Positions 52,769-61,774 of a stretch of DNA of 64,000 nucleotides are shown piece by piece. Positions within the stretch are counted from its first letter, which is position 1; each line of letters begins with the position of its first letter. Both the position numbers and the translations under genes were made by a program. This DNA comes from Phreatobacter sp. GTDB lineage: Bacteria; Pseudomonadota; Alphaproteobacteria; Rhizobiales; Phreatobacteraceae. The DNA is taken from positions 183,899-247,898 of the forward strand of contig NZ_JAEULY010000029.1 of assembly GCF_016793595.1 (NCBI RefSeq), read 5' to 3'. Under the pieces are notes generated by a model, which was given only the letters and a program-made list of their open reading frames with translations, ran no database searches and was not told the origin of the DNA.

Positions 52769-53953
52769 TCAATGCGCGGCGAGGATCGAGGCGACGATGT
52801 CGTGGGTCGCCTGCGCGCGGCCGAGCGCCATGGCGCGGGCGGCCATGACCGACCGATCGGTGACGCCCGAGGTCATCAGCCGCGCGACCTCCGCGCCAAG
52901 CCTTGCGGGATCGGGCTGGAAGAAGCCCGCTCCAGCCTCGACGACGTGGTCGACATTCGCCGCCTCCTGGCCGGGAATGTAGCCGTAGATCGCCATGGGC
53001 AGGCCACGGATGCTGGCTTCCGCGATGGTGCCGGGCCCGGCCTTGGTGACGATGAAGTCGCTGGCATGCATCAGGTCCGACATCTTGTCGACATAGCCGA
53101 GGGGCGTGACCGGCACCGGCCAGCGGCGGCACTCGATATCGGCCTTCAGCCGGGCATTCTTGGCGCAGACAACCGCGATCTGGGCCGCTTGGCCACCGGC
53201 GGCCGCCAGCTGGTCCGCCGTCGCGGCGACGATGGCTTCGATGGGCCCGATGCCACCGCCGCCGCCGATCACAAGCACCACCGGCAGCGCGGGATCGAGG
53301 CCGAAATGCCGGCGCGTCTCGGCCCTGTCGCCGGGCTCGCGCGCGAAATCGGCGCGGACGGGCAGGCCGTGGGCGTGCAGGCGGCTTCGCGGCAGGCCGT
53401 TCGCGGATGCGACCTCGATGGCGCGCTCGGTCGGCAGGTAGACGGCGGCGTTCTCCGGGTGCAGCCAGAGAGGGTGAATGCCGCCGAGGTCGGTGACGAC
53501 GGTCACGTAACGGGTCGATGGCGAGACGCGCGCCAGTACCGGCAGCATCAGGTGGTTGACCAGCGGATGGACCGAGACGACGAGGTCCGGCCGGGTCGTC
53601 GCCAGCAGCCGCTCCAGCCTGCCCCGCGACAGATGACTGACCAGCGCGGTCGTCGCGCCGCCGACCTTCGCGCCGGCGGTCATGCGCCAGAGCGCGTGCC
53701 ACAGGCGCGGGGCGCGGTTGACGATCGTGTCGTAGGTCTTCGGCAGGAGCGAGAAGGGCGGGCTGATATGATCGGTCAGCATGTCGACGATCAGCACTTC
53801 CGTATCCGGCCGCTGGGCCTGGAATTCGGCCTCGAGCGCGCGCGCGCTCGCGAGGTGCCCGCCGCCGGTCCTGCTCATCAGGATGAGCACGCGCAGCGGT
53901 TTCGCGGCGGCGGCCGGCGGTCGCAGGTCGTCGGTCGGCAGCGCGTTGTCCAA
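52769..53953 (-). CDS. MGDG synthase-like glycosyltransferase
   Basis: A 394-residue GT-B glycosyltransferase. The N-terminal domain has the MGDG-synthase signature SRTGGGHLASARALEAEF, VSVHPLVNHLMLPVLA, and VTVVTDLGGIHPLWLHP. The C-terminal sugar-nucleotide domain has VLVIGGGGGIGPIE, and FIVTKAGPGTIAEASIRGLPM. It should add a hexose to diacylglycerol at the membrane. TTG 53953 follows GGAGGTG and gives a sensible start; no ATG lies close to the domain. Divergent from the threonine dehydratase gene. Confidence 0.88.
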   Translation of the reverse strand: MDNALPTDDLRPPAAAAKPLRVLILMSRTGGGHLASARALEAEFQAQRPDTEVLIVDMLTDHISPPFSLLPKTYDTIVNRAPRLWHALWRMTAGAKVGGATTALVSHLSRGRLERLLATTRPDLVVSVHPLVNHLMLPVLARVSPSTRYVTVVTDLGGIHPLWLHPENAAVYLPTERAIEVASANGLPRSRLHAHGLPVRADFAREPGDRAETRRHFGLDPALPVVLVIGGGGGIGPIEAIVAATADQLAAAGGQAAQIAVVCAKNARLKADIECRRWPVPVTPLGYVDKMSDLMHASDFIVTKAGPGTIAEASIRGLPMAIYGYIPGQEAANVDHVVEAGAGFFQPDPARLGAEVARLMTSGVTDRSVMAARAMALGRAQATHDIVASILAAH

Positions 53954-54126
53954 GAACACCTCCGGTGCCGTGTCTAGACCGGCGGCGCGCCCAAGGCGAG
54001 GGCAGGTGGTGTCGCGGTGGCGACCGATCAACACCCGTGATGGCCGGGGCACAAAGCTTGGCTTGTCCGAAGCGCCCCGCAGGGCTCATATGGCGATCCG
54101 CCGAGACCCGAGAGGACCAGTTCCCG

Positions 54127-55101
54127 ATGCCCGCGCTGCCGACCGCCGCCGATGTCGCCGATGCCGCCCGCCTGATCGCGCCGGTCGCACGTCGCACACC
54201 GCTGCTCACCCTGCCCGAGCTCGACGCCATCACCGGCGCGCGGGTGTTCCTGAAGGCAGAGCCGCTGCAGCGCACGGGTTCATTCAAGTTCCGTGGCGCC
54301 TACAACCGCCTCGCCCGGCTGAACGAGACCGAGCGCCGGGCCGGCGTCGTCGCCATGTCCTCGGGCAACCATGCGCAGGGCGTCGCGACCGCCGCCCAGC
54401 TTCTCGGCATTCCCGCGCTGATCGTCATGCCGAAGGATTCGCCGGTGCTGAAGCGCGAGCGGACCGCCGCGGCGGGCGCCGAGATCGTGCTGTTCGACCG
54501 CGAGAAGGAAGACCGCGTCGCCATCGCCAACCGCATCGCCGCCGAGCGCGGCGCGACGCTGGTGCCGCCCTTCGACGATTTCCACATCATGGCGGGGCAG
54601 GGCACGGTCGGCCGCGAGATCGTCGAGGACCTTGCGGCGCAGGGCCTGAAGCCCGACGCGGTCATCGTGCCGGTGTCCGGCGGCGGCCTGCTCGCTGGCG
54701 TGGCGCTGGCCGTGCACGAAGTGGCGCCAGCCGCCAGGATCTATGCCGGCGAGCCCGAGGGCTTCGACGACCACGCGCGTTCGCTGGCGGCCGGCAAGCG
54801 CGTCTCGAACGAGAGACTGGGCGGATCGATTTGTGACGGCCTCCTTTCCGCGGCGCCGGGCGCGCTTACCTTCGCCGTGAACCAGCCGCATGTGACTGGC
54901 GGGCTGGTCGTGTCGGAGGATGAGGTAAAGCGCGCCGTCGGCTTCGCCTTCCGCGAGCTGAAATTGGTGGTCGAGCCGTCGGGCGCAGTGCCGCTGGCGG
55001 CGCTGCTCGCCGGCCGCCTCGATGCCAGGGGGCAGGTCGTGGTGGCCGTGCTGTCGGGTGGCAATGTCGATCCTGCCCTGTTCGCCAAGCTGGTGGCATG
55101 A
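54127..55101 (+). CDS. Threonine/serine dehydratase
   Basis: A 324-residue fold-type II PLP enzyme. The Schiff-base lysine is in TGSFKFRGAYNRL, the cofactor loop is SSGNHAQGVATAA, and the phosphate site is PVSGGGLLAGVAL. It deaminates threonine to 2-oxobutanoate or serine to pyruvate. No ACT regulatory domain is present, so it is the catabolic form. ATG 54127 has GAGAGGA upstream at a longish spacing. Confidence 0.9.
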   Translation: MPALPTAADVADAARLIAPVARRTPLLTLPELDAITGARVFLKAEPLQRTGSFKFRGAYNRLARLNETERRAGVVAMSSGNHAQGVATAAQLLGIPALIVMPKDSPVLKRERTAAAGAEIVLFDREKEDRVAIANRIAAERGATLVPPFDDFHIMAGQGTVGREIVEDLAAQGLKPDAVIVPVSGGGLLAGVALAVHEVAPAARIYAGEPEGFDDHARSLAAGKRVSNERLGGSICDGLLSAAPGALTFAVNQPHVTGGLVVSEDEVKRAVGFAFRELKLVVEPSGAVPLAALLAGRLDARGQVVVAVLSGGNVDPALFAKLVA

Positions 55102-55116
55102 GGGCAGGGACGAGCC

Positions 55117-56187
55117 CTAGCTCGTCAGGGCCACCTTCTCGATGAAGCTCAGCTTCTCGATGTCCTCGATGGTCGGCCGTCCGGAACGTACGGGCGGCGC
55201 ATCCGGCCGGGCAGGGCGCGGCGCGGGCGCCAGCGGCGCCTCGCCGGTCGAGAGGGCGGCAGCCGCTGTCGCCCGCGCGGTGACCGGCAGTTCCTCCGCG
55301 AGTGGCGGGACCGGGGCGAGCGGGGCGAAAGCGGCCGCATTGTCTGGTGCGGCGGGCATTTTCGCCGCAGGCTCCAAGACCTGAGCAAGCTCCAAGACCT
55401 GAGCAGGCTCCAAGACCTGAGCAGGCTCCAAGACCTGAGCAGGCTCCAAGACCTGATCGGCGAACAGGCCGTCATCCATCATCATGTCGACGTCGGACTG
55501 GCCGAGGCCCTCCCCGGGGCGCGCTGGCCCGTTGAGCAGCGATGGTTCGCTGGTCTTGGCGGCGGGGGGCGGCGTGGCGGCAATGCCGGTCTCGCCCCAG
55601 ATCGCCATCATCGAATCGATGCGCTCCTCCAGGAAGCGCAGGACGCCGATCACCTTGCGCGTGCGCTGCCCCGTGATGTCCTGAAACGAGCAGGCCGTGT
55701 AGATGTCGGTGGCCTTGGTGTCGATAAGGTCGCAGACCTCGCCCTCCGTGCCCATTTCACGCAGAGTCCAGGCGATCTCCTGAATGGTCTCGGCCGCGCC
55801 CAGAATGTCGCCGGTAGCGGTCGCCGTCGCCTGCACGATGGCGTCGAGCTCGACGGACGCCTCCTCGAAGCGGCCGCCCTCGGCGCCCTCCGGCTTGATC
55901 GCGGCGATCTCCGCCTTGGTGCGCGAAATGGCATTGGCCATCTCGCGGATGTCCATGCGGATGCGGTCGATCTCGGGTGCGGCGCGCGGCGCGCCCACGG
56001 CGCTTTCGAGCCGGCCGATGGCTTCCAGCACGGCGAGCGTGTCGGCCGCGCGGTTGCGGCGGGCATATTCGGCGAGGAACCAGCGACCGCGCGCCGTTTC
56101 CATCACCGCATCCTCGATGGCGCCATAGTCGGCGGTGGTCAGGGGCGAAGGCTCGAGCCGCGCCGGAAGCTGTGTCTCATCTGACAT
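55117..56187 (-). CDS. CheZ-like protein phosphatase with long variable tail
   Basis: A 356-residue protein. Residues about 20-190 form a long helical hairpin with the CheZ active-site motif SFQDITGQRTRKVI, whose glutamine acts in CheY-P hydrolysis. Residues about 190-330 are Pro/Ala-rich and low complexity, holding the VLEPAQ hexapeptide repeat. The last 25 (PTIEDIEKLSFIEKVALTS) look like a CheY-binding-type amphipathic tail. It lies convergent to the dehydratase and away from any chemotaxis cluster. Confidence 0.85.
   Translation of the reverse strand: MSDETQLPARLEPSPLTTADYGAIEDAVMETARGRWFLAEYARRNRAADTLAVLEAIGRLESAVGAPRAAPEIDRIRMDIREMANAISRTKAEIAAIKPEGAEGGRFEEASVELDAIVQATATATGDILGAAETIQEIAWTLREMGTEGEVCDLIDTKATDIYTACSFQDITGQRTRKVIGVLRFLEERIDSMMAIWGETGIAATPPPAAKTSEPSLLNGPARPGEGLGQSDVDMMMDDGLFADQVLEPAQVLEPAQVLEPAQVLELAQVLEPAAKMPAAPDNAAAFAPLAPVPPLAEELPVTARATAAAALSTGEAPLAPAPRPARPDAPPVRSGRPTIEDIEKLSFIEKVALTS
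55371..55460 (-). repeat. Five tandem 18-bp units inside the CheZ-like gene
   Basis: The unit GCTCCAAGACCTGAGCAG is repeated five times in phase with the frame and encodes VLEPAQ. One copy has a G to A change giving VLELAQ, and the last copy diverges at its end. The near-perfect identity implies recent expansion. Confidence 0.92.
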
Positions 56188-56265
56188 GTTCGAGCTTGCT
56201 CTCGCGGGAAGGGCCGGGGCCGTCTAGAACGATTGCGAACACGCGAATCTCTCCGTGAAATCATA

Positions 56266-57450
56266 ATGCTCTCCGGACCGGCCGCCAAATCAGACGACGC
56301 CAAGCTGTTCGCAACGCGACTTGCGTTGTTCTATGCGGCCCTGTTCATCGGATTCGGGCTGCATCAGCCGTTCTTCCCGGTCTGGCTCAAGGCCAAGGGT
56401 CTCGATGACGGCCAGATCGGCACGGTGCTCGCCGGCGGCATGCTGATCCGCATCATCGCCAACCCCATCGTGACGACGCTCGCCGATCGCGGCGGGAAAC
56501 TGTCCATCGCCATCGCCATGTGCTGTTCGGCGACGGCGGTCGCCTTCATGGGCGTCGGGCTCGCCGACGGTTATGCGATGATCCTGATCGGCGTGGTCAT
56601 TACCGGTTTCGTCTGGGGCCCGCTGACGCCGCTGACCGACGCCTACGGCCTCGCCGGCGTCGCGCGACGGGCGCTCGACTACGGCCGGATCCGCGTCTGG
56701 GGTTCCGTCGCCTTCATGGTGGCCAATGTCATGGGCGGCATCGTGCTTACCTTCATCGCGCCGCCACAGATCGTCTGGATGATCGCGCTGACCATGATTC
56801 CGCTGGTGATCGCCAGCGTCATGCTGGTGCCAGACACCCGCGACAAGTCCATTGCGCCCACCGGGCCGGGCTTCTTCAACACGCGTTTCGTGCTGGTCAT
56901 GGCGGCGGCGGCCTTCCTGCAGGCGAGCCACGCCGTCTATTACGGCTTCGCCTCCATCCACTGGAAGGCACTCGGCTACTCGCCGGCCACCGTCGGTGCG
57001 CTCTGGGCCGTTGCTGTCTTCGCGGAGATCGCCTTGTTCTGGTGGGGCACCCGGTTCACGCGAGGCTGGCGGCCGACCACCTTCCTGCTGATCGGCGGAG
57101 CCGGGGGCGCCCTGCGCTGGGCCGTCATGGCCTTCGATCCGCCGCTCTGGTTCGGCGGCCCGCTGCAGATCCTGCACGGCGCGGGCTTCGGTCTCGTCCA
57201 TCTCGGGACGATGTCCTACCTTGCCGCGCGCGTGCCCCCGCACATGCGCGCGAGCGGCCAGGGGACGGTGTCGGTCGCAATCGGCTCGGCCATGGCGGTT
57301 TCGACGCTGCTGGCGGGTTATCTCTATGCGCGGATCGACGCGAAGGCCTATCTCGCTATGGCCGCGCTCTGCCTCGTCGGCATGGCGGTCACCGCCATTG
57401 CCCGGTCGATGCCGATCGAGCGGCCGGCGGTCCCGGCCGCCGGCCGCTGA
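56266..57450 (+). CDS. MFS transporter, HcaT/nucleoside symporter-like
   Basis: A 394-residue transporter with twelve hydrophobic segments of the MFS_1-like (HcaT) group: FFPVWLKAKGLDDGQIGTVLA, RIIANPIVTTLADRGG, ALDYGRIRVWGSVAFM, and HAVYYGFASIHWKALGYS. Relatives carry aryl acids or nucleosides. ATG 56266 is used; an upstream TTG/ATG would add little. It ends seven bases before the stop of the convergent dgcA gene. Confidence 0.88.
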   Translation: MLSGPAAKSDDAKLFATRLALFYAALFIGFGLHQPFFPVWLKAKGLDDGQIGTVLAGGMLIRIIANPIVTTLADRGGKLSIAIAMCCSATAVAFMGVGLADGYAMILIGVVITGFVWGPLTPLTDAYGLAGVARRALDYGRIRVWGSVAFMVANVMGGIVLTFIAPPQIVWMIALTMIPLVIASVMLVPDTRDKSIAPTGPGFFNTRFVLVMAAAAFLQASHAVYYGFASIHWKALGYSPATVGALWAVAVFAEIALFWWGTRFTRGWRPTTFLLIGGAGGALRWAVMAFDPPLWFGGPLQILHGAGFGLVHLGTMSYLAARVPPHMRASGQGTVSVAIGSAMAVSTLLAGYLYARIDAKAYLAMAALCLVGMAVTAIARSMPIERPAVPAAGR

Positions 57451-57457
57451 ACGCGCC

Positions 57458-58441
57458 TCAGCCCCAGAGGGACGAGGCGGGCGGATAAACGGTCGAGCCG
57501 TCGTAACGCAGGCCCTCGGGACGGTCCTCGCGCAGCAGCAGAGGGCCGTCGAGGTCCACGAGGAAGGCGCGCTGCGCGATCAACGTCGCCGGCGCCATCG
57601 ACAGCGAAGTGCCGACCATGCAGCCGGTCATGATCTTGAGGCCGCGCGCCTCGGCATCGGCCGCCAGCATGAAGGCCTCGGTGAGGCCGCCGGTCTTGTC
57701 GAGCTTGATGTTGATGGCGTCGTACTTGCCGGCGAGCTTGTCGAGCGAGCCGCGGTCGTGGACGCTTTCGTCGGCGCAGATCGGGATCGGCCGGCGCACG
57801 CCCTTCAGCGCCTCGTCGTCGGCGGCGGGCAGGGGCTGCTCGACCAGCGCGATGCGGAAGCGCTCGCAGACGGCGAGGTTGGCTTCGAGATTGGCCGGCG
57901 TCCACGCCTCGTTGGCGTCGATGACCAGCGTGGCATTGGGAACCGCCTGCCGGATCGCCGCGAGGCGGTCGGCGTCGCCCTCGCCGCCGAGCTTGATCTT
58001 GAGATGCGGGCGGCCGCTGGCCTTGGCCTGCTCGGCCATGTCGGCAGGGGCGCCGAGCGAGATCGTGTAGACCGTCGTCAGCGGTTTCGGGGCCGGAAGA
58101 CCGGCGAGCTCCCAGGCACGCTTGCCCGCGAGCTTCGATTCGAGGTCCCAGAGGGCGCAGTCGACGGCGTTGCGTGCCGCGCCGGCCTTCATGGCGGAGA
58201 GAAGCCCCTGCCGGTCGAGACCGCCGGCAATGCCGTCCGCCATGGATTCGATGTAACCCGCGACGCCGTCCACGGTCTCGCCATAGCGCGGGTAGGGCAC
58301 GCATTCGGCGCGCCCGACCGCCGAGCCCTGGCGGATCTCGCAGACGACGACCAGCGCCTCCGTGCGCGAGCCGCGCGAAATGGTGAAAGTGCCGGCGATC
58401 GGCCAGCTTTCGGTGCGGACGGTCAGTTCGCGGGAGGTCAT
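57458..58441 (-). CDS. dgcA: N-acetyl-D-glutamate racemase / dipeptide epimerase (enolase superfamily)
   Basis: A 327-residue enolase-superfamily enzyme. The catalytic K-x-K is in HLKIKLGGEG. Metal ligands are in LVIDANEAW, LVEQPLP and ICADESVHD, and the second lysine is in INIKLDKTGGL. Such proteins were named L-Ala-D/L-Glu epimerases; those beside a DUF1611 gene are DgcA, part of D-glutamate use. ATG 58441 follows AAGGTG. dgcN lies upstream on the same strand with a palindromic element between, so the pair probably form one pathway. Confidence 0.88.
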   Translation of the reverse strand: MTSRELTVRTESWPIAGTFTISRGSRTEALVVVCEIRQGSAVGRAECVPYPRYGETVDGVAGYIESMADGIAGGLDRQGLLSAMKAGAARNAVDCALWDLESKLAGKRAWELAGLPAPKPLTTVYTISLGAPADMAEQAKASGRPHLKIKLGGEGDADRLAAIRQAVPNATLVIDANEAWTPANLEANLAVCERFRIALVEQPLPAADDEALKGVRRPIPICADESVHDRGSLDKLAGKYDAINIKLDKTGGLTEAFMLAADAEARGLKIMTGCMVGTSLSMAPATLIAQRAFLVDLDGPLLLREDRPEGLRYDGSTVYPPASSLWG

Positions 58442-58480
58442 GCTCAACACCTTGGAAAAGTGAGGCTGTGCGCTCTTCAT

Positions 58481-58620
58481 CGTCATGGCCGCCCTTGTGG
58501 CGGGCATCCACGACTTTCATTCTGGCGCGTGTTCAAGGCGTGGATGGCCGGCATAGCCGGGGCAGAGCCCCGGCGTCTAGTCAGGGCCGGCGGCCGGGCC
58601 GCCTTTGCCCGGCCACGACG
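58481..58620. repeat. REP-like palindromic element, copy 2
   Basis: It begins CGTCATGGCC and passes through GCATCCACG and CGTGGATGGCC, like the copy at 23180. It then has an extra 50 bp of GC-rich palindromic sequence before GGCCACGACG. It separates dgcN from dgcA. Confidence 0.65.
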
Positions 58621-58651
58621 TCTCGGAGGGGCAGCGCCCGTGGTTTGACGC

Positions 58652-59707
58652 TCAGTTGGCCTTTTTGGCCGACTTCTTCGGAGCCGGCTTCGGCTCGGGC
58701 TCGCCATAGAGCTCGGCGATGGCATCGACCAGCGGCTCGACGCCAAAGCGCACCGGATCGGTCGCCGGCAGTTCGTATTCGCGCGACAGGCGATCGAGGC
58801 AGGTGAAGGCGGCTTCTTCCGACAGGTGCTCGGTATTGACCGACAGGCCGACGCAGGTGATCGCCGGATTGGTCAGGCGGCCGAGGGCTATCGTCTGATC
58901 GATGACCTCGCCGATGGAGGGCAGCGCCGTCTGGACGCCGCGCATCGTGCGGCGGGTCGGCTCGTGGCAGACGATGAAGGCGTCGGGCTGGGCGCCGTGC
59001 AGCAGGCCGAGCGTGACGCCGGCGAAGGAGGGGTGGAACAGCGAGCCCTGACCCTCGACCACGTCCCAGTGCAGCGGATCGGCCTCGGGGGTCAGCCATT
59101 CGGCCGCGCCGGCGATGAAGTCGGCGACGACGGCGTCAACCGCGACGCCGCGGCCGGAGATGAAGATGCCGGTCTGGCCCGTGGCGCGAAAATCGGCGTC
59201 GAAGCCGCGGTCGCGCATGCCCTTTTCCATGGCCAGCGCGGTGTACTTCTTGCCGACCGAGCAGTCGGTGCCGACCATCAGCAGACGCTTGCCGGAGCGC
59301 AGGGCCCCCTTGCCCGTGGCGAAGGTCTGGGTCGGGTGGCGCACATCGTGAAGCTTGGCGCCGTGCTTCTTGGCGGCGGCGGCGATCTTCGGAATGTCCG
59401 AGAGCTTGGCATGCAGGCCGGTGGCGATGTCCATGCCGGCCTCGATGGCCTCGACGATCGAATCGACCCAGTGGTCGGGAAGCACGCCGCCGGCATTGAC
59501 GACGCCGACGACCATGGTCTTCGCGCCGGCCTTCTTGCCCTGCGCGATGGTCACGTCCTTCAGCCCGGTATCGGCCTTGCAGCCTTCGAGGCGCAGCTGG
59601 CCGACGCACCAGTCACGGCGCCAGTCGACGATCCCCTGCGCGGTCTTGGCGGCGAGCTGATCGTGAACGTCTCCCAGGAAAAGGAGATAGGGCTTGGCGA
59701 TTTCCAT
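58652..59707 (-). CDS. dgcN: DUF1611 protein, D-glutamate N-acetyltransferase DgcN
   Basis: A 351-residue DUF1611 protein. It has YLLFLGDVHDQLAAKTAQGI at the start, VVGVVNAGGVLPDHWV, a P-loop-like segment MVGTDCSVGKKYTALAMEKG, ATGQTGIFISGRGVAVDAVV, and VEGQGSLFHPSFAGVTLGLLHG. Its C-terminus is lysine/proline-rich. Next to dgcA this is the DgcN partner, acetylating D-glutamate before racemisation. ATG 59707 is typical. Confidence 0.88.
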   Translation of the reverse strand: MEIAKPYLLFLGDVHDQLAAKTAQGIVDWRRDWCVGQLRLEGCKADTGLKDVTIAQGKKAGAKTMVVGVVNAGGVLPDHWVDSIVEAIEAGMDIATGLHAKLSDIPKIAAAAKKHGAKLHDVRHPTQTFATGKGALRSGKRLLMVGTDCSVGKKYTALAMEKGMRDRGFDADFRATGQTGIFISGRGVAVDAVVADFIAGAAEWLTPEADPLHWDVVEGQGSLFHPSFAGVTLGLLHGAQPDAFIVCHEPTRRTMRGVQTALPSIGEVIDQTIALGRLTNPAITCVGLSVNTEHLSEEAAFTCLDRLSREYELPATDPVRFGVEPLVDAIAELYGEPEPKPAPKKSAKKAN

Positions 59708-59789
59708 GGGTGTATCCGCAACAAAGCAAGGGAAGAGCCGGCAGCCTCGACGGCGCCGGGCGGCTCCTTTATGGAGAGGAGGAGGGCGC

Positions 59790-59837
59790 ATGCCAAGCCG
59801 GGCGCGCGCATGCGACTTATCGAAAATCGAGCCGTGA
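59790..59837 (+). CDS. Possible 15-codon leader peptide before mlaE
   Basis: A strong ribosome site (AGGAGGAGGG, ending at 59787) sits 2 bases before ATG 59790. This opens MPSRARACDLSKIEP and stops at TGA 59835-59837. The stop overlaps the GTG (59834-59836) that is a good start for mlaE. The candidate mlaE starts have no ribosome site of their own, so coupling through this short frame is attractive. Not proven. Confidence 0.35.
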   Translation: MPSRARACDLSKIEP

Positions 59838-60988
59838 CCGAGACGAGCCACGCGCAGCAAGCAAGGGTGTCGAGCCACGTCGAGGGTAGCCGACTGACGG
59901 TCGCGCTTGCCGGCGTCTGGAATTCCGAGACTGCGGGCGCGATCGAGGCCAAGGTCCGCAGCCTCGTGGCCGAGGGCGGGACGCCGGGCGCCGTCACGCT
60001 CGATTTCTCCCAGGTGACGCGGCTCGACACGCTCGGCGGCGCGCTGGTGCGGGCGATCGAGGAGGGCTTCTCGGCACGCGGCGTGCCGGTGGAGCGCACC
60101 GGCCTCTCGGGCGCGGCGCGGACCATCTATGCAGAGGTCGCCGAAGGTCTCGCCGAACCGCCGCCCGCGCGCCCCGTGCCGAAGCCGGGCTATGTCCAGG
60201 CCCTCGACAAGGTCGGCGAGCAGATGCTCGACGCCAAGGGCGACCTGGTCGCGCTGGTCGCCTTCTTCGGCCGGGTGGTGCTCGCGGCCGGCTCGATCTT
60301 CACCGGAAAGGGCCGGTTCCGGCTCGCCGCCGTGGTGACCCAGCTCGACCGCGTCGCCTTCCGCGCCGTGCCGATCATGTTCCTGATCACCTTCGTGATC
60401 GGCGCGATCATCGCACAGCAGGGCATCTTCTTCTTCCGCGCCTTCGGCGCCGACACCTATGTCGTCGATCTCGTCGCCATCCTGACGCTGCGCGAGATCG
60501 GCGTGCTGATCGTCTCGATCATGGTGGCGGGGCGCACCGGCTCCGCCTTCACGGCCGAACTCGGCTCGATGAAGATGCGCGAGGAGATCGACGCGCTGAG
60601 CGTGATGGGCCTCAATCCCGTGGAGGTGCTGGTGCTGCCGCGCCTCATCGCGCTGGTCGTCGGCCTGCCGCTGCTGACCATCATCGGCGACCTGTCGGCG
60701 CTAGCCGGCGGCGCCATCGTGGCGCAGATCTACGGAAACATTCCGATCGATATCTTTCTTCAGCGCATTCAGGAGGAAGTCGCGCACCGGCACGTCTGGG
60801 TGGGGCTCGCGAAGGCGCCGTTCATGGCGCTGATCATCGGCCTCGTCGCCTGCGTCGAGGGCCTGCGCGTGCAGGGCTCGGCCGAGAGCCTCGGCATGCA
60901 GACCACGGCCTCTGTCGTGAAGGCGATCTTCATGGTGATCGTCGTGGACGCGCTTTTCGCCGTGTTCTTCGCGAGCCTCGGCTACTGA
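59834..60988 (+). CDS. mlaE: MlaE family lipid ABC permease with N-terminal STAS domain
   Basis: About 384 residues from GTG 59834 (ATG 59810 would add 8, ATG 59771 would add 21). Residues about 10-100 form a STAS domain (LTVALAGVWNSE, VTLDFSQVTRLDTLGG). The rest is the MlaE permease with GAIIAQQGIFFFRAFGAD, LTLREIGVLIVSIMVAGRTG, ELGSMKMREEIDALSVMGLN, and a C-terminal GLRVQGSAESLGMQTT. It carries phospholipid across the inner membrane with MlaF and MlaD. The stop overlaps the mlaF start by one base. Confidence 0.92.
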   Translation: MTETSHAQQARVSSHVEGSRLTVALAGVWNSETAGAIEAKVRSLVAEGGTPGAVTLDFSQVTRLDTLGGALVRAIEEGFSARGVPVERTGLSGAARTIYAEVAEGLAEPPPARPVPKPGYVQALDKVGEQMLDAKGDLVALVAFFGRVVLAAGSIFTGKGRFRLAAVVTQLDRVAFRAVPIMFLITFVIGAIIAQQGIFFFRAFGADTYVVDLVAILTLREIGVLIVSIMVAGRTGSAFTAELGSMKMREEIDALSVMGLNPVEVLVLPRLIALVVGLPLLTIIGDLSALAGGAIVAQIYGNIPIDIFLQRIQEEVAHRHVWVGLAKAPFMALIIGLVACVEGLRVQGSAESLGMQTTASVVKAIFMVIVVDALFAVFFASLGY

Positions 60989-61755
60989 TGGCGCAGGACG
61001 TCATCATTTCCGCGCGGGGCGTGGTCGTCGGTTTCGGCGACCGACTGATCATCAACGGGCTCGACCTCGACGTCTATCGCGGCGAGGTGCTGGGGGTCGT
61101 CGGCGGCTCCGGCACCGGCAAGTCGGTGCTGACCCGCTGCATCATCGGCCTCGTGCCGAAGCGCGCCGGCAAGATCCATGTCTTCGGGCAGGATCTGGAC
61201 GAGGCCGACGACCATGGCCACAGGGCAATCGAGCGGCGCTGGGGCGTGCTGTTCCAGCACGGAGCGCTGTTCTCGTCGCTGACGGTCAAGCAGAACATCC
61301 AGGTGCCGCTGCGCGAATATCTGAAACTGTCCGAGCCGCTGATGGACGAGATCGCGCGGCTGAAGATCGCGATGGTCGGCCTCAGGCCGGATGCGGCGGA
61401 CAAATATCCGTCGGAATTATCGGGTGGCATGATCAAGCGCGCGGCTCTGGCGCGGGCGCTGGCGCTCGATCCCGAGATCGTCTTCCTGGACGAGCCGACC
61501 TCCGGCCTCGACCCGATCGGCGCGGGTGAGTTCGATACGCTGATCAGGACGTTGCGGGACACTCTGGGCCTGACCGTGTATATGGTCACCCACGATCTCG
61601 ATAGTCTGGCGCGAATCTGCGATCGAATCGCCGCCCTCGCCGAGGGCAAGGTGATCGCCACGGGCACGATGGCGGACATGGTCCGGCATCCGCACCCGTG
61701 GCTCAGGAGCTATTTCGGCGGGGAGCGTGCACGCTCCGCCGGCATCAAGGGTTAG
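60988..61755 (+). CDS. mlaF: MlaF family ABC ATPase
   Basis: A 255-residue ATPase with Walker A GGSGTGKS (39-46), signature PSELSGGMIKRAALARAL, Walker B EIVFLDEPTSGLDPIGAGEFD, and the switch histidine in MVTHDLDSL. It powers the MlaE permease. It is followed 19 bp later by mlaD. Confidence 0.94.
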   Translation: MAQDVIISARGVVVGFGDRLIINGLDLDVYRGEVLGVVGGSGTGKSVLTRCIIGLVPKRAGKIHVFGQDLDEADDHGHRAIERRWGVLFQHGALFSSLTVKQNIQVPLREYLKLSEPLMDEIARLKIAMVGLRPDAADKYPSELSGGMIKRAALARALALDPEIVFLDEPTSGLDPIGAGEFDTLIRTLRDTLGLTVYMVTHDLDSLARICDRIAALAEGKVIATGTMADMVRHPHPWLRSYFGGERARSAGIKG

Positions 61756-61774
61756 GACGCGGTCCAAGCGGCTG

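Noticed and set aside
55371..55460. Tandem repeat considered as a CRISPR array
   Set aside because: The units are contiguous without spacers, in phase with a coding frame and encode VLEPAQ.
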